From CAZCEC01 sp964497615 (GTDB lineage: Bacteria > Chloroflexota > Anaerolineae > Anaerolineales > UBA6663): a stretch of 53,011 nucleotides of DNA. The stretch lies in contig CAZCEC010000043.1 of assembly GCA_964497615.1 (NCBI GenBank), forward strand, positions 1 through 53,011. Direction: 5' to 3'. The number at the start of each line of letters is the position of its first letter. The first letter of the stretch is position 1. The notes under the pieces are model-generated. The model worked only from the letters and a program-made list of their open reading frames with translations. It did not search any database and was not told where the DNA came from. The translations under genes and the position numbers were made by a program. This document shows positions 17,547 to 25,986 of the stretch, piece after piece.

Positions 17547-18427
17547 CCCAATCCCATGTCCCGCAGGTACTGGCGGTTGCGCTTGGCGATGGGCAGGGGC
17601 TTGTCGAAGGGGGCCGGGTACATATCCTGCTCCACGATGGCGTAGCCCTGGTAGTCAATGTCGCGCAGCACGTCGCGGAAGGCGGCGAAGTCAACCGCGC
17701 CGCGCGACAACTCGCAGAACATATCCATCCCCACCGCCTTGGCGAACGGGATGCCCTCGGCCTCAACCTGGCGCTGGATGTCGCGGTCCACGCTCTTGAG
17801 GTGCAGGTAGGGGATGCGGGCGTGATGTTTGCGCATGAAGGCCACGGGGTCGCCGCCGCGATAGGCGTGGTGGCCGGTGTCGAAGCACAGGCCCACGTGG
17901 TCGCCGGTGTCGGCCAGCAGGCGCTCGAGTTGGTCGGTGTACTCCACATGCGTCTCGGCGTGGCCGTGGAAGACGACTTGCAGGTTGAAGCGCGATCCGG
18001 CGATATCGGCCACGCGGTGGGTGGTGTCCACCAGCCGCTGCCAGGCCGCATCGTCCAGGCGGGCCGGGCGCAGCAGTTGGCCGGTACGCATATCGGAGTA
18101 CAGGTCGTCAATCAGCACCAGGTACTTCGCGCCCAAGGAGGCCAGCAGTTCCCCCGCCCCCACCACCTGCCGCTCCAAGTCCGGCCAGGCGGCGGGGTCG
18201 CTCAGGTCGGCCAGAGCAAAGGTGCCGGAGACCTTGATGCCGCGCTGCTCCAGTTCGGCGTGCAAGGTGTCGCGGTCGGTGGGCAAGTAGCCGTACGGCC
18301 CCAGCTCGGTCCACTGGTAGCCGGCCTCCACGAGTTCGTCCAGGAAGCGGTTCCAGGGCGTCTGCAAGGGATCGCTGGGGAACCAGACCCCCCAGTTGTC
18401 GGGCGCGCTGCCGATGGTGATGTTCAT
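17543..18427 (-). CDS. IolE-like sugar isomerase/epimerase or dehydratase
   Basis: A 294-residue xylose-isomerase-like TIM barrel. It has SAPDNWGVWFPSDP at the start, WTELGPYGYLPTD, VVFHGHAETHVE, GLCFDTGHHAYRGGDP and YLHLKSVD. These supply the Glu/Asp/His metal ligands of the AP-endonuclease-2 family. The look is that of inosose dehydratase (IolE) relatives, which dehydrate 2-keto-myo-inositol; an IolD homologue lies about 3 kb away. Sugar epimerase activity is an alternative. AACTGGAGG precedes the ATG. It lies between an SDR (12 bases upstream) and topA (overlapping). Confidence 0.78.
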   Translation of the reverse strand: MNITIGSAPDNWGVWFPSDPLQTPWNRFLDELVEAGYQWTELGPYGYLPTDRDTLHAELEQRGIKVSGTFALADLSDPAAWPDLERQVVGAGELLASLGAKYLVLIDDLYSDMRTGQLLRPARLDDAAWQRLVDTTHRVADIAGSRFNLQVVFHGHAETHVEYTDQLERLLADTGDHVGLCFDTGHHAYRGGDPVAFMRKHHARIPYLHLKSVDRDIQRQVEAEGIPFAKAVGMDMFCELSRGAVDFAAFRDVLRDIDYQGYAIVEQDMYPAPFDKPLPIAKRNRQYLRDMGLG

Positions 18428-18439
18428 GCAAGCCTCCAG

Positions 18440-19217
18440 TTATAGGTCATCCGCTACCTTGATGGTGGCAGTCAGGCCGCCGTCCACGACGACGGAGGTG
18501 CCGGTCATGTACGACGACAGGCGCGAGGCCAGGAAAAGGGCCACCGTAGCGACCTCTTCCGGGGCGGCGTTGCGCTTCAGGGGGCACATCTCGCCCACAC
18601 GGACCATCTGTTCCTCGGTGACGCCCTGCCACGCGCCGGTGACGATGGCGCCGGGCAGGACCGTGTTGACTCGGATCGTGGGCGCGAAGTCGGTCGCCAG
18701 CGAGCGGGTGAGCGCCAGCAGCCCGCCCTTGGCTGCCTGATAAGCGGCGTAGCCCGCATAGCCGCGCAGGGCATGCACCGAGCCGGTGATGACGATGGCG
18801 CCGCCGCCCTGCTGGAGCATGATGGGCACCGCGTGCCGAGCGAGCATCCAGGTAGCCTTGAGGTCAACGTCCAGCACAAAATCCCAATCGGCTTCGGAGA
18901 TTTGAATGGCGGTGCCGCGCCGCTGGGCAAAGGCATTGCTGTGCAGCACATCCAGCCGTCCGTAGCGGGTATGCGCGGCGCGCACCAGGGCCTCGACCTC
19001 CGTCATCCGGCTCACGTCGGCATGGATGTAGAGGGCCTCGCCGCCCTCGGCGCGAATGCCGGCGGCGGCGGCCTCGCCCTCGGCGTCGTTGATGTCGGCC
19101 AGGACGACGGCCGCGCCCTCGCGGGCGAACAGCTGGGCGGTGGCGCGGCCGATGCCGGAGGCGGCGCCGGTGATGAGGGCNNNNNNNNNNGGCTTGATTC
19201 TCAAGGAGCTTATCCAT
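18440..19217 (-). CDS. SDR-family oxidoreductase, interrupted by an N gap
   Basis: A classical SDR of about 255 residues. It has TGAASGIG for cofactor binding, the ITGS serine and YQAAK as the catalytic Tyr/Lys pair. The ten Ns at 19181-19190 fall in the first beta strand. On the minus strand, MDKLLENQA before the gap and ALITGAASGIG after it clearly belong together, but a ten-base gap puts them in different frames. The true missing length must be a multiple of three. ATG 19217 has AAGGA eight bases upstream. It probably oxidises or reduces a sugar or sugar-acid intermediate, with the flanking D-2-hydroxyacid dehydrogenase and IolE-like genes. Confidence 0.82.
19181..19190. other. Assembly gap (ten Ns)
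   Basis: A run of ten undetermined bases inside the SDR gene. The length looks like a scaffolding placeholder, because ten is not compatible with the reading frame on both sides. Confidence 0.95.
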
Positions 19218-19234
19218 CAATGGGTTCCTTGTGC

Positions 19235-20215
19235 TCACGCCACGCGGTATAGCGGTTCCAGCCCGGCCGCAATGCGGTCCACGTTGTCGGCGCAGCACTG
19301 GGCGCGCTTGCGCGAAGTGCCGTCGGTGACCCCGGCAATGTGCGGGGTGGCAACGACGTTGGGCAGGTGGAACAGCGGCGACGACAGGTCGGGTGGTTCC
19401 TGGCTGAAGGCATCCAGCCCCGCGCCGCCCAGGCGGCCATTGGCGAGGGCCCCGGCCAGGGCAGCCTCGTCCACCAGCGCGCCGCGAGCGACGTTAATGA
19501 GGAAGGCGGTGGACTTCATCAGCGCCAGGCGGCGGGCGTTGATGGTATGGCGCGTCTCGTCGTTGAGATGCAGGTGCAGGGAGACAATGTCGCTCTCGGA
19601 CAGCAAGCGGTCCAGGTCGGCGGGTTTGCCGGCGGCCTGCAGGTCAAACACGCGCACTTCGTCGGGGCCGATGTCGCGGATGTCAATGGCCGAAACCTTC
19701 AGGCCGAACGGCAGGGCGCGGCGGGCCAGCTCGATGCCGCTGGCGCCAAAGCCCACAATCAAGAGCTTGAGGCCGGCCAACTCCAGGCCAAGGGGGCCGT
19801 ACATCTCGCCCTTGTGCAGGCGGGCCAGGGCCTCGGGGTAGCGGCGGGTGAGCATGAGGATGAACATCATGGCGCACTCGGCCAGGGCCACAGCGCTGAA
19901 GGGGCCGGGGCAATTGGCGACCGGCATCCCCTTTTCGCGCCAATGCGCCAGGTCGAAGTGATCGAGGCCCGTGCCCAGCACCTGCCAGAGTTTGGTCGAG
20001 GTGGCGGCGGCCAGCATCTCGCGTGTGCCCACCGAACCGCCGTGGTCAATCACGACCTCGACGCCCTCAAACTGCGGGCCGAGCGGCTGGCTGTGGTCGA
20101 GGAGGCGCAGGTCGTGGCGGTCGCCGATGGCGGCGACGACGTCCTCGCCCCAGGGCTTGAAGAGATGCGTGATGGTGGGGTGAGGGAGGAACAGGACTTT
20201 GAGGCGGCGGGACAT
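19235..20215 (-). CDS. D-2-hydroxyacid dehydrogenase
   Basis: 326 residues starting MSRRLKVLFLPHPT; longer in-frame starts lie in the divergent promoter gap. It has GFGASG as the Rossmann motif, NVARGALVDEAAL with the substrate Arg, DAFSQEPPD with the catalytic Glu, and TPHIAG with the catalytic His. It is a divergent member of the family, with VIDHGGSVGTREML in place of the usual early segment, so it may be a specialised sugar-acid dehydrogenase. It is the first gene of the long minus-strand operon; the SDR follows after 17 bases. It is divergent from a second family member at 20383. Confidence 0.85.
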   Translation of the reverse strand: MSRRLKVLFLPHPTITHLFKPWGEDVVAAIGDRHDLRLLDHSQPLGPQFEGVEVVIDHGGSVGTREMLAAATSTKLWQVLGTGLDHFDLAHWREKGMPVANCPGPFSAVALAECAMMFILMLTRRYPEALARLHKGEMYGPLGLELAGLKLLIVGFGASGIELARRALPFGLKVSAIDIRDIGPDEVRVFDLQAAGKPADLDRLLSESDIVSLHLHLNDETRHTINARRLALMKSTAFLINVARGALVDEAALAGALANGRLGGAGLDAFSQEPPDLSSPLFHLPNVVATPHIAGVTDGTSRKRAQCCADNVDRIAAGLEPLYRVA

Positions 20216-20382
20216 GGCTTTCTTTCTGGAGGTGAATAAGGTAACCTTGGCTTCGCCCAAGGACCGGCGAGTAGAATTTGCGCCTAAAGGCCTTCGGCCG
20301 CCGCGCGCTCCGCAGCCTTCGTGGACGCAGGAGGCAGCCGCAACGGACACGCATTTGACGACGAAGAAAGGCTCCGCGAGAA

Positions 20383-21369
20383 ATGACAGCACAAATCCTG
20401 GTGACTGACTATGCCTGGCCCAGCCTGGATATCGAGCGGCGGCTGTTTGAGGAGGTCGGGGCCGAACTGCTGGTGGCCCAGACGGGCGAGGAGGCCGAGT
20501 TGGTGGAGCTGGCGCCGCGCGCGGCCGGCATCCTGACCAACTGGAAGCGCGTGACGCCGGCCGTCCTCGATGCCGCGCCCGAGTGCCGCATTGTCAGCCG
20601 GTACGGGGTGGGCGTGGACAACATCGCTGTGGGACATGCCACCACCCTGGGCATCCCCGTGACGAACGTGCCCGACTACTGCTTCGAGGAAGTGTCGGAC
20701 CACGCAATGGCGCTGCTGCTGGCCTGCGCCCGCAAGGTGGTGAAGTTCGCCAACGCGACGAAGGTGGGCCGCTGGGACGTGAAATTGGGCCGCCCCCTGC
20801 CCCGGCTGCGCGAACAGACCCTGGGCATCATCGGCTACGGGTACATTGGCCGGGCGCTGGCGCCCAAGGCGGCAGGGTTTGGGCTGCGGGTGCTGGTCTA
20901 CAGCCCGCGCGCCACGCCGGAGCGAGTGGCCCCGTACGCGTGGACGGATGACCTGGAACGCCTCCTGCGCGAGGCCGACTACGTGTCGCTGCATGTGCCG
21001 CTCACCGAGGCGACGCGCGGGATGATTAACCAAGATACTCTGCGCCTGATGAAGCCAACCGCCTTCCTGATCAACACCTCGCGCGGGCCGGTGATTGACG
21101 AAGGCGCCCTGGCGGAAGCGGTGCGCTCGGGCGTCATCGCCGGGGCGGCGCTGGACGTGCTGAGCCAGGAACCGGGCGATCCGGCGCATCCGCTGTTCGG
21201 GCTGGAGAACGTTATCATCACGCCGCATGCCGCCTTCTACTCCGAGTCCGCCATCGAGGAGTTGCAGCACAAGGCGGTGGGCCGGGTGGTGCAGGCGCTG
21301 AAGGGCGAGAGGCCGAGCAACATCATCAACCCGGACGTAGTGGGGCGAGAGAATTATCGTCTGCGGTAA
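20383..21369 (+). CDS. D-2-hydroxyacid dehydrogenase, CtBP/PGDH-like
   Basis: A 328-residue family member resembling the one at 7440: both contain NVPDYC at the same place, RYGVGVDNIA, GYGYIG for NAD binding, NTSRGPVIDE with the Arg, LDVLSQEPG with the Glu and TPHAA with the His. It oxidises a D-2-hydroxyacid or reduces a 2-oxoacid. The ATG is preceded by a weak purine-rich site. It ends convergently against IolD with 14 bases between stops; that gap contains an orphan AAAGGAG. The 167-base divergent gap upstream (20216-20382) holds a possible TAGAAT but no strong promoter. Confidence 0.85.
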   Translation: MTAQILVTDYAWPSLDIERRLFEEVGAELLVAQTGEEAELVELAPRAAGILTNWKRVTPAVLDAAPECRIVSRYGVGVDNIAVGHATTLGIPVTNVPDYCFEEVSDHAMALLLACARKVVKFANATKVGRWDVKLGRPLPRLREQTLGIIGYGYIGRALAPKAAGFGLRVLVYSPRATPERVAPYAWTDDLERLLREADYVSLHVPLTEATRGMINQDTLRLMKPTAFLINTSRGPVIDEGALAEAVRSGVIAGAALDVLSQEPGDPAHPLFGLENVIITPHAAFYSESAIEELQHKAVGRVVQALKGERPSNIINPDVVGRENYRLR

Positions 21370-21372
21370 ATC

Positions 21373-21379
21373 AAAGGAG
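21373..21379 (+). promoter_or_regulatory. Orphan Shine-Dalgarno sequence
   Basis: AAAGGAG on the plus strand lies four bases after the stop of the D-2-hydroxyacid dehydrogenase, followed by GAGTTAGTAATAG with no start codon in range. The downstream gene is on the other strand. Confidence 0.3.
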
Positions 21380-21383
21380 TGAG

Positions 21384-23267
21384 TTAGTAATAGAGCCGCT
21401 GCAGCCGCGCCCGCTCCTCCTCATAGGCCGCGCGCAATTCCTGGGTCACGCCGTCCTGGGTCGTCTCAGCCGGGGCCACATCCCACCAGATGCCGCCACC
21501 GGGCAGGTAGCGGTGCTTCTCGACCTCGGCCACGATGACGCAGGCGCGGCTCTCGGCGCGGGCCTCCTGAAGCGCCTGGCGCACTTCGGCCGGGGTGAAG
21601 ACGTGCCAGGTGCGGGCCCCCAGGCTCTCGGCATTCTTCACTAAATCTATCGCCACATACTCGCCCTCCAGACGGTTGAGGTCCCTGTCGCGGGCGCGGA
21701 ACTCGTTGCCGAAGCTGCGGCCGGCGCGGGCCATCTGCAGCCGGCGAATGATTTGGTAGCCGTGGTTCTCGGCGATGACGACGGTGATCTTGAGCCCCTC
21801 TTGCAAGGCCGTCATCAACTCGGTCGGGTTCATCAGGTAGGTGCCGTCGCCAATAAAGACCACCACCTCACCCTCCGGCTGGGCTAGACGCACCCCCAGC
21901 CCTGCCGGGATCTCGTGGCCCATGCAGGAGAAACCAAACTCCAGGTAGCAGTGGCGCAGCGCGGTGGCGTCCCACAGTTCGTGCAGGTCGCCGGGCGGGC
22001 CGCCGGCCGCGGTGAGGATGGTGTCGGCCGGGCGCGCCTCGGCGTTCATCGCGCCGATGAGCTGGCCCTGGCTCATGGCCTCGCCGGGGCGGTCCACAAA
22101 GATTTCGGCCTCCTTCTGGTCCGCCCAGGCAGCATTGGCGGCGGCAATCTCCTGGGCGTAGGCCGGGTCGGGCCGCAGACCGGCGGATTGCGCCGCAGCC
22201 AGCAGGGCGCGCAGGCCCTCGCGGGCGTCGGCCACGATGGGCAGGGCGCCCATCTTGAAGGCATCGTGCCCGGCAACGTTGAGGCTGATGAATTTCACTT
22301 CGGGATGCTCGAAGGCCGACATAGAGCCGGTAGAGAAGTCGGTCAGGCGGGTGCCGATGCACAGGACGAGATCGGCCTGGCTGATGATGCGGCCGGCGGC
22401 CGGGTTGCCGGTGACGCCAAAGCCGCCCACCAGCCACGGTGAGTCGCGCCGGATGGCGCCCTTGCCCCCCATTGTCTCGCCGACAGCAATCCCGCACGCT
22501 TCGGCGAAGGCTTGCAGTTCCTCCCACGCCTGGGCGTAGTGCACGCCGCCTCCCGCGATGATGGCGGGGCGGCGCGCGGCGCGGAGCAGCTCAATCGCCT
22601 CGTCAATGCGGCGCGGGTCCGGCAGGCGGCGCTCGATGCGCCACACGCGCTTCTCGAAGAAGTGGGCGGGGTAGTCGTAGGCGTGGGCCTGGATGTCCTG
22701 GGGCAGCGCCAGGGTGACGGCGCCGGTCTCGACCGGGTCGGTGAGCACGCGCATGGCTTCGGGCAGGGCGGTGAGCAGGTGCTCGGGCCGGGTGATGCGG
22801 TCGAAGAAGCGGCTGAGCGGGCGGTAGGCGTCGTTCACGCTCACATCAGCGGAGATGGGGTGCTCCAACTGCTGAAGCACCGGCCCCTGGTGGCGGGTGG
22901 CGTAGTAGTCGGAGGGTAACAGCAATACTGGAATGCGGTTGACGGTGGCGGTGGCGGCGCCAGTGAGCATGTTGGTGGCGCCGGGGCCGATGGAGGCGGT
23001 GCAGGCCAGGGTGGCGGTGCGCTGGTTGGCCTTGGCAAAACCAATGGCGGTGTGCACCATGGACTGCTCGTTGCAGGGCTGATAGAAAGGCAGGTCAGCG
23101 CCGTACTCGAACAGGGCCTGGCCCAGCCCAGCCACGTTGCCGTGCCCAAAGATGCCGAACATGGCCGGGATCAGGCGGCGCTGGCGCTCGTCGCGCTCGC
23201 TAAACTGCACTTGGAGGTACTTCACCAGGGCCTGGGCCATCGTGAGGCGGAGGGTGGGAGCAGACAT
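21384..23267 (-). CDS. iolD: IolD, trihydroxycyclohexane-1,2-dione hydrolase
   Basis: 627 residues of the thiamine-diphosphate superfamily, with the features of IolD (acylhydrolase of the inositol pathway). It has FGIFGHGNVAGLGQAL, NEQSMVHTAIGFAKA with the cofactor Glu, CTASIGPGATNML, YYATRHQGPVLQQLEHP, RFFDRITRPEHLLTALP and, near the C-terminus, VFIGDGTYLMNPTE, the GDG motif. It opens the cyclic diketone ring. Length fits the family. ATG 23267 is chosen: AAAGGA lies seven bases before it, and the longer upstream frame crosses the divergent promoter. No iolB, iolC or iolG is visible, so the substrate could be a related cyclitol. Confidence 0.85.
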   Translation of the reverse strand: MSAPTLRLTMAQALVKYLQVQFSERDERQRRLIPAMFGIFGHGNVAGLGQALFEYGADLPFYQPCNEQSMVHTAIGFAKANQRTATLACTASIGPGATNMLTGAATATVNRIPVLLLPSDYYATRHQGPVLQQLEHPISADVSVNDAYRPLSRFFDRITRPEHLLTALPEAMRVLTDPVETGAVTLALPQDIQAHAYDYPAHFFEKRVWRIERRLPDPRRIDEAIELLRAARRPAIIAGGGVHYAQAWEELQAFAEACGIAVGETMGGKGAIRRDSPWLVGGFGVTGNPAAGRIISQADLVLCIGTRLTDFSTGSMSAFEHPEVKFISLNVAGHDAFKMGALPIVADAREGLRALLAAAQSAGLRPDPAYAQEIAAANAAWADQKEAEIFVDRPGEAMSQGQLIGAMNAEARPADTILTAAGGPPGDLHELWDATALRHCYLEFGFSCMGHEIPAGLGVRLAQPEGEVVVFIGDGTYLMNPTELMTALQEGLKITVVIAENHGYQIIRRLQMARAGRSFGNEFRARDRDLNRLEGEYVAIDLVKNAESLGARTWHVFTPAEVRQALQEARAESRACVIVAEVEKHRYLPGGGIWWDVAPAETTQDGVTQELRAAYEEERARLQRLYY

Positions 23268-23286
23268 GCCAGGTTCCTTTCTATGT

Positions 23287-23315
23287 TTCTTGGACCGAGG
23301 GGCGGAGTATATAAT
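23287..23315 (+). promoter_or_regulatory. Promoter of the MtaA-like gene, overlapping the iolD promoter
   Basis: TATAAT at 23310-23315 with TTCTTG 17 bases upstream (23287-23292), and a GGGAGAGG ribosome binding site before the ATG at 23341. On the minus strand, TATACT (23311-23306) overlaps the same bases and could serve iolD, whose ATG is at 23267. Confidence 0.5.
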
Positions 23316-23340
23316 ACATCCCTGCAAAGGGAGAGGCGCG

Positions 23341-24366
23341 ATGGAACGCATGACGGGCAAGCAACGCTTCCTGGCGGCGCTGCGGGGCGAGCCGGTGGAC
23401 CGGCCGCCGGCCGCCAGCATCGTCTCGGTCATCAACTATGAACTAATGGACATCGTGGGCCCGCACTTCCCGGCGGCCAACACGGAACCGGAGCCGATGG
23501 CGACGCTGGCGGCGGGCGCGCACGAGGTGATGGGGTTCGACTCGGTCATGCCCATCTTCTCCATCGCCCAGGAGGCCACGGCGCTGGGGTGCGAGGTGGA
23601 CTGGACCGATGACTCCATGATGCCCACGCCCACCACTCACCCCTGGGAAGACCGCTCGGTGGAGCCGAAGCTGCCGGACGGGTTCCCCGACTCGTTCCTG
23701 GAAGACAAGTATGTGCGCTGCGCCATCGACGCCATCCGCCTGCTCAAGCAGCACTTCGGCGACGAGGTGATGATCCTGGGCAAGGTGATGGGGCCGTGGA
23801 CGCTCTCCTATCATCTGTACAACGTGCAGGAGTTCCTGCTGGATACCCTGCTGGACCCGGACCGGGTGCGCAAGAGCCTGGATACGCTCATGCCGGTGCC
23901 GGTGGCGTTTGCCAAGGCCCAACTGGAGGCTGGCGCCGATGCGATTGTATGGGCCGACCATGCCACCGGCGACCTGGTGCGCAACACGATGTACCGCGAC
24001 TTTCTGCTGCCGCTGCACCAGCAGTTGATCCCCCAGGTGCCGGCGCCCGTCATCCTGCACTGCTGCGGGCCGACGCTGGACCGGATCCAGTTCTTCCGCG
24101 AGGCGGGCTTCAAGGCCTTCCACTTCGAGTCGCAGGTGCCGCCGGACAAGGCCGTGGCCGAGACTCAGGGCAAGATCAAGCTGGCCGGCAACGTGAACAA
24201 CCCGGTCACCTTGTTCTCCAAGGGGCCGGCAGAAGTGCGGTTTGAGGCCCAGCGGGCCATTGACGCCGGGGTGAACATCATCGCGCCCGAGTGCGCGGTG
24301 CCGCTCCAGACGACGGTGGAGAACTTGAAAGAGATCGTGCAGACGTGCGAGGATAACCGGAAGTAG
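23341..24366 (+). CDS. MtaA/UroD-family zinc methyltransferase-like protein
   Basis: A 341-residue uroporphyrinogen-decarboxylase-fold protein. It carries the zinc-site pattern of methylcobamide:thiol methyltransferases: H240 and C242 in ILHCCGPTLD, and C318 in APECAVP. MERMTGKQRFLAALRG and WADHATGD are also typical of the MtaA/CmuA branch. True HemE lacks the His-x-Cys...Cys set. Such enzymes move methyl groups between corrinoid proteins and thiols. No corrinoid protein is adjacent, and the neighbours are sugar-acid genes, so the methyl donor and acceptor are unknown. The Wood-Ljungdahl cluster 9 kb away makes a methyl-transfer role plausible. Confidence 0.72.
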   Translation: MERMTGKQRFLAALRGEPVDRPPAASIVSVINYELMDIVGPHFPAANTEPEPMATLAAGAHEVMGFDSVMPIFSIAQEATALGCEVDWTDDSMMPTPTTHPWEDRSVEPKLPDGFPDSFLEDKYVRCAIDAIRLLKQHFGDEVMILGKVMGPWTLSYHLYNVQEFLLDTLLDPDRVRKSLDTLMPVPVAFAKAQLEAGADAIVWADHATGDLVRNTMYRDFLLPLHQQLIPQVPAPVILHCCGPTLDRIQFFREAGFKAFHFESQVPPDKAVAETQGKIKLAGNVNNPVTLFSKGPAEVRFEAQRAIDAGVNIIAPECAVPLQTTVENLKEIVQTCEDNRK

Positions 24367-24383
24367 TTTCCTGACCCATTCCC

Positions 24384-24447
24384 GTAGTAGCGAATTTATT
24401 CGCGGCCGCTCTAAATAGCGAGTGGGAGCGAATGACTTCGCTACTAC
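24384..24447. repeat. Inverted pair of the GTAGTAGCGAA repeat
   Basis: A 20-bp left arm (24384-24403, starting GTAGTAGCGAA) and an inverted right arm (24428-24447) match at 18 of 20 positions around a 24-base loop. The same core recurs twice in the tandem repeat at the right end. It fills most of the gap between the MtaA-like gene and the aldolase and could fold as a hairpin. Confidence 0.75.
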
Positions 24448-24460
24448 AACGATGAGGCCC

Positions 24461-25225
24461 ATGAACAACCACCTAAAGACCCTACTGGCCGAAGGCAAAG
24501 TTGCCCTCGGCGCGCAGTTGCGGCTGGGCGTGCCCAGCATCGCCGAGTTGTTCGCGGCGGCGGGGTTTGACTATCTGATCCTGGACGGCGAGCACGCACC
24601 GCAGACGCCGGTGGGCATCCAGGCCCAGTTGCAGGCGGTGAACGGCTATGACTGCACGCCCATCGTGCGGCTGGGGCGCAACGACCCGGACGAGATACGG
24701 CTATACCTGGATATGGGCGCGGGCGGGGTGCTGATCCCGCTGATCCGCACGGCGGCAGATGCAGAGAAGACCGTGAACGCCTGCTATTACCCGCCCAAGG
24801 GCACGCGGGGTTACGGGCCGTCGCGGGCGCACAAGTGGGGGTTCGACAAAGACTACTACGCGCGCGGGCCGCAGGTGGTGGTGCTGTTCGTCCTCGAGAC
24901 CGCCGAGGCGGTGGAGAACATTGACAGCATCCTGGCCGTGGAGGGCGTGGATGGCGTGATCATGGGGCCGGCCGATCTGTCCATTGAACTGGGCGTGCCC
25001 CTGGAGATGGGGCACCCAAAGGTGATGGCCGCGACGGAAACAGTAATTGGAGCGGCGAAACATGCAGGTAAGGCGGCGGGCATTATCTATGACGCGAACA
25101 ATCTGCCGCGCATGCGTCACCGCATCACTCAGGGGGCGCGGATTCTGCTGGCAGCGGGGGATGAGTGGATGCTGCAAGCGGCGGCGCAGGCCACAGTGGC
25201 GAGTGCGGCCGATCTGCGGGGCTAA
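24461..25225 (+). CDS. HpcH/HpaI-family aldolase
   Basis: A 254-residue class II (metal-dependent) aldolase of the HpcH/HpaI/citrate-lyase-beta-like family. It has FDYLILDGEHAPQTP, GAGGVLIPLIRTA, GTRGYGPSRAHKWG and VDGVIMGPADLSIELG, which supply the Arg, Glu and Asp of the active site. Family members cleave 4-hydroxy-2-keto acids to pyruvate plus an aldehyde. ATG 24461 is preferred, since the earlier GTG lies inside the inverted repeat. The protein has the same length as the convergent aldolase next door. The two genes overlap at their stop codons (25222-25225). Confidence 0.88.
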   Translation: MNNHLKTLLAEGKVALGAQLRLGVPSIAELFAAAGFDYLILDGEHAPQTPVGIQAQLQAVNGYDCTPIVRLGRNDPDEIRLYLDMGAGGVLIPLIRTAADAEKTVNACYYPPKGTRGYGPSRAHKWGFDKDYYARGPQVVVLFVLETAEAVENIDSILAVEGVDGVIMGPADLSIELGVPLEMGHPKVMAATETVIGAAKHAGKAAGIIYDANNLPRMRHRITQGARILLAAGDEWMLQAAAQATVASAADLRG

Positions 25226-25986
25226 TCCGCGTGCAGGGCCTTTAGAAACTCCTTGATGGCGGGATTGACAATCGAATCATAGGTGGCGGTGAGGTAGCGC
25301 ACCCCGCGGTCGCGCCACTGGCGCAGGGCGGCGGGATTGGGGGCCATGATGCCGAGCGCGGCGGGCGATGGCGCGACAGCCTCGATGATGCGGTCAATGG
25401 CGGCCAGCACGGTCGGATGCTGAGTCTGGCCTGGAACGCCCAGCGATTGCGACAGGTCGGTGGGGCCGATAAAGACCACGTCCACCCCGTCAATGGCGGC
25501 GATGGCCGCCGCTTCTTCCACAGCCTCCATCGTCTCGATGTGAATGGCGACCAGGGTTTCGGCGTTGGCCTGCTGCGTGTACTCACCCAACGGGCCAGCC
25601 TGGCCGTAGCCGGAGGCGCGGACCCCGGCCAGCCCACGGTTGCCGCGTGGATGATACTTCACCGAACGCACAGCGGCCTCGGCCTCGGCGGCGGAATTGA
25701 CCCACGGCACATGCAGGCCATAGGCGCCGGTGTCCAGGTAGCGCAGGATGATGGGCGGCTGATTGGTGGGCACGCGCACCAGGGGCGTCCCGCCGCGCAG
25801 CTCGACGGCGCGCACCATATGCTCGCAGTCGCGGGGCTCGAAGGTGCCGTGCTCGCCATCGAAGACGATGAAGTCCCAGTCCTGATAGGCCAGCACTTCG
25901 GCCAGTCCCGCGTCAGGGTAGCGCAGGAAACACCCGTAAACGGCCGCGCCGGCCTTGAGCTTGGCCTTCGCCTTATTCGTCCACAT
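25222..25986 (-). CDS. HpcH/HpaI-family aldolase (second copy)
   Basis: 254 residues, starting MWTNKAKAKLKAGAAVYGC. It has DFIVFDGEHGTFEP, GAYGLHVPWVNSA, GNRGLAGVRASGYG and VDVVFIGPTDLSQSLG. It has the family layout of the aldolase at 24461 but diverges in detail, so it is not a recent duplicate. It should release pyruvate from a 2-keto-sugar acid. Its ATG lies inside the end of the upstream D-2-hydroxyacid dehydrogenase gene (14-base overlap), pointing to translational coupling in the epimerase-dehydrogenase-aldolase operon. Confidence 0.87.
   Translation of the reverse strand: MWTNKAKAKLKAGAAVYGCFLRYPDAGLAEVLAYQDWDFIVFDGEHGTFEPRDCEHMVRAVELRGGTPLVRVPTNQPPIILRYLDTGAYGLHVPWVNSAAEAEAAVRSVKYHPRGNRGLAGVRASGYGQAGPLGEYTQQANAETLVAIHIETMEAVEEAAAIAAIDGVDVVFIGPTDLSQSLGVPGQTQHPTVLAAIDRIIEAVAPSPAALGIMAPNPAALRQWRDRGVRYLTATYDSIVNPAIKEFLKALHAD

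Noticed and set aside
15855..17645. A 596-codon plus-strand frame opposite topA
   Set aside because: Antisense shadow of topA, which has all its catalytic motifs on the other strand.
20270..20310. GGCC-TTC-GGCC hairpin in the divergent gap as a regulatory element
   Set aside because: A four-base stem is expected by chance in such GC-rich DNA.
24422..24460. Earlier GTG start for the first HpcH/HpaI aldolase
   Set aside because: It lies inside the right arm of an inverted repeat and adds residues not typical of the family; ATG 24461 gives the same length as the neighbouring homologue.
25222..25225. Overlapping convergent stop codons of the two aldolases as a sign of duplication by inversion
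   Set aside because: The proteins are equally long but diverged throughout; a four-base stop overlap between convergent genes is common in compact genomes.
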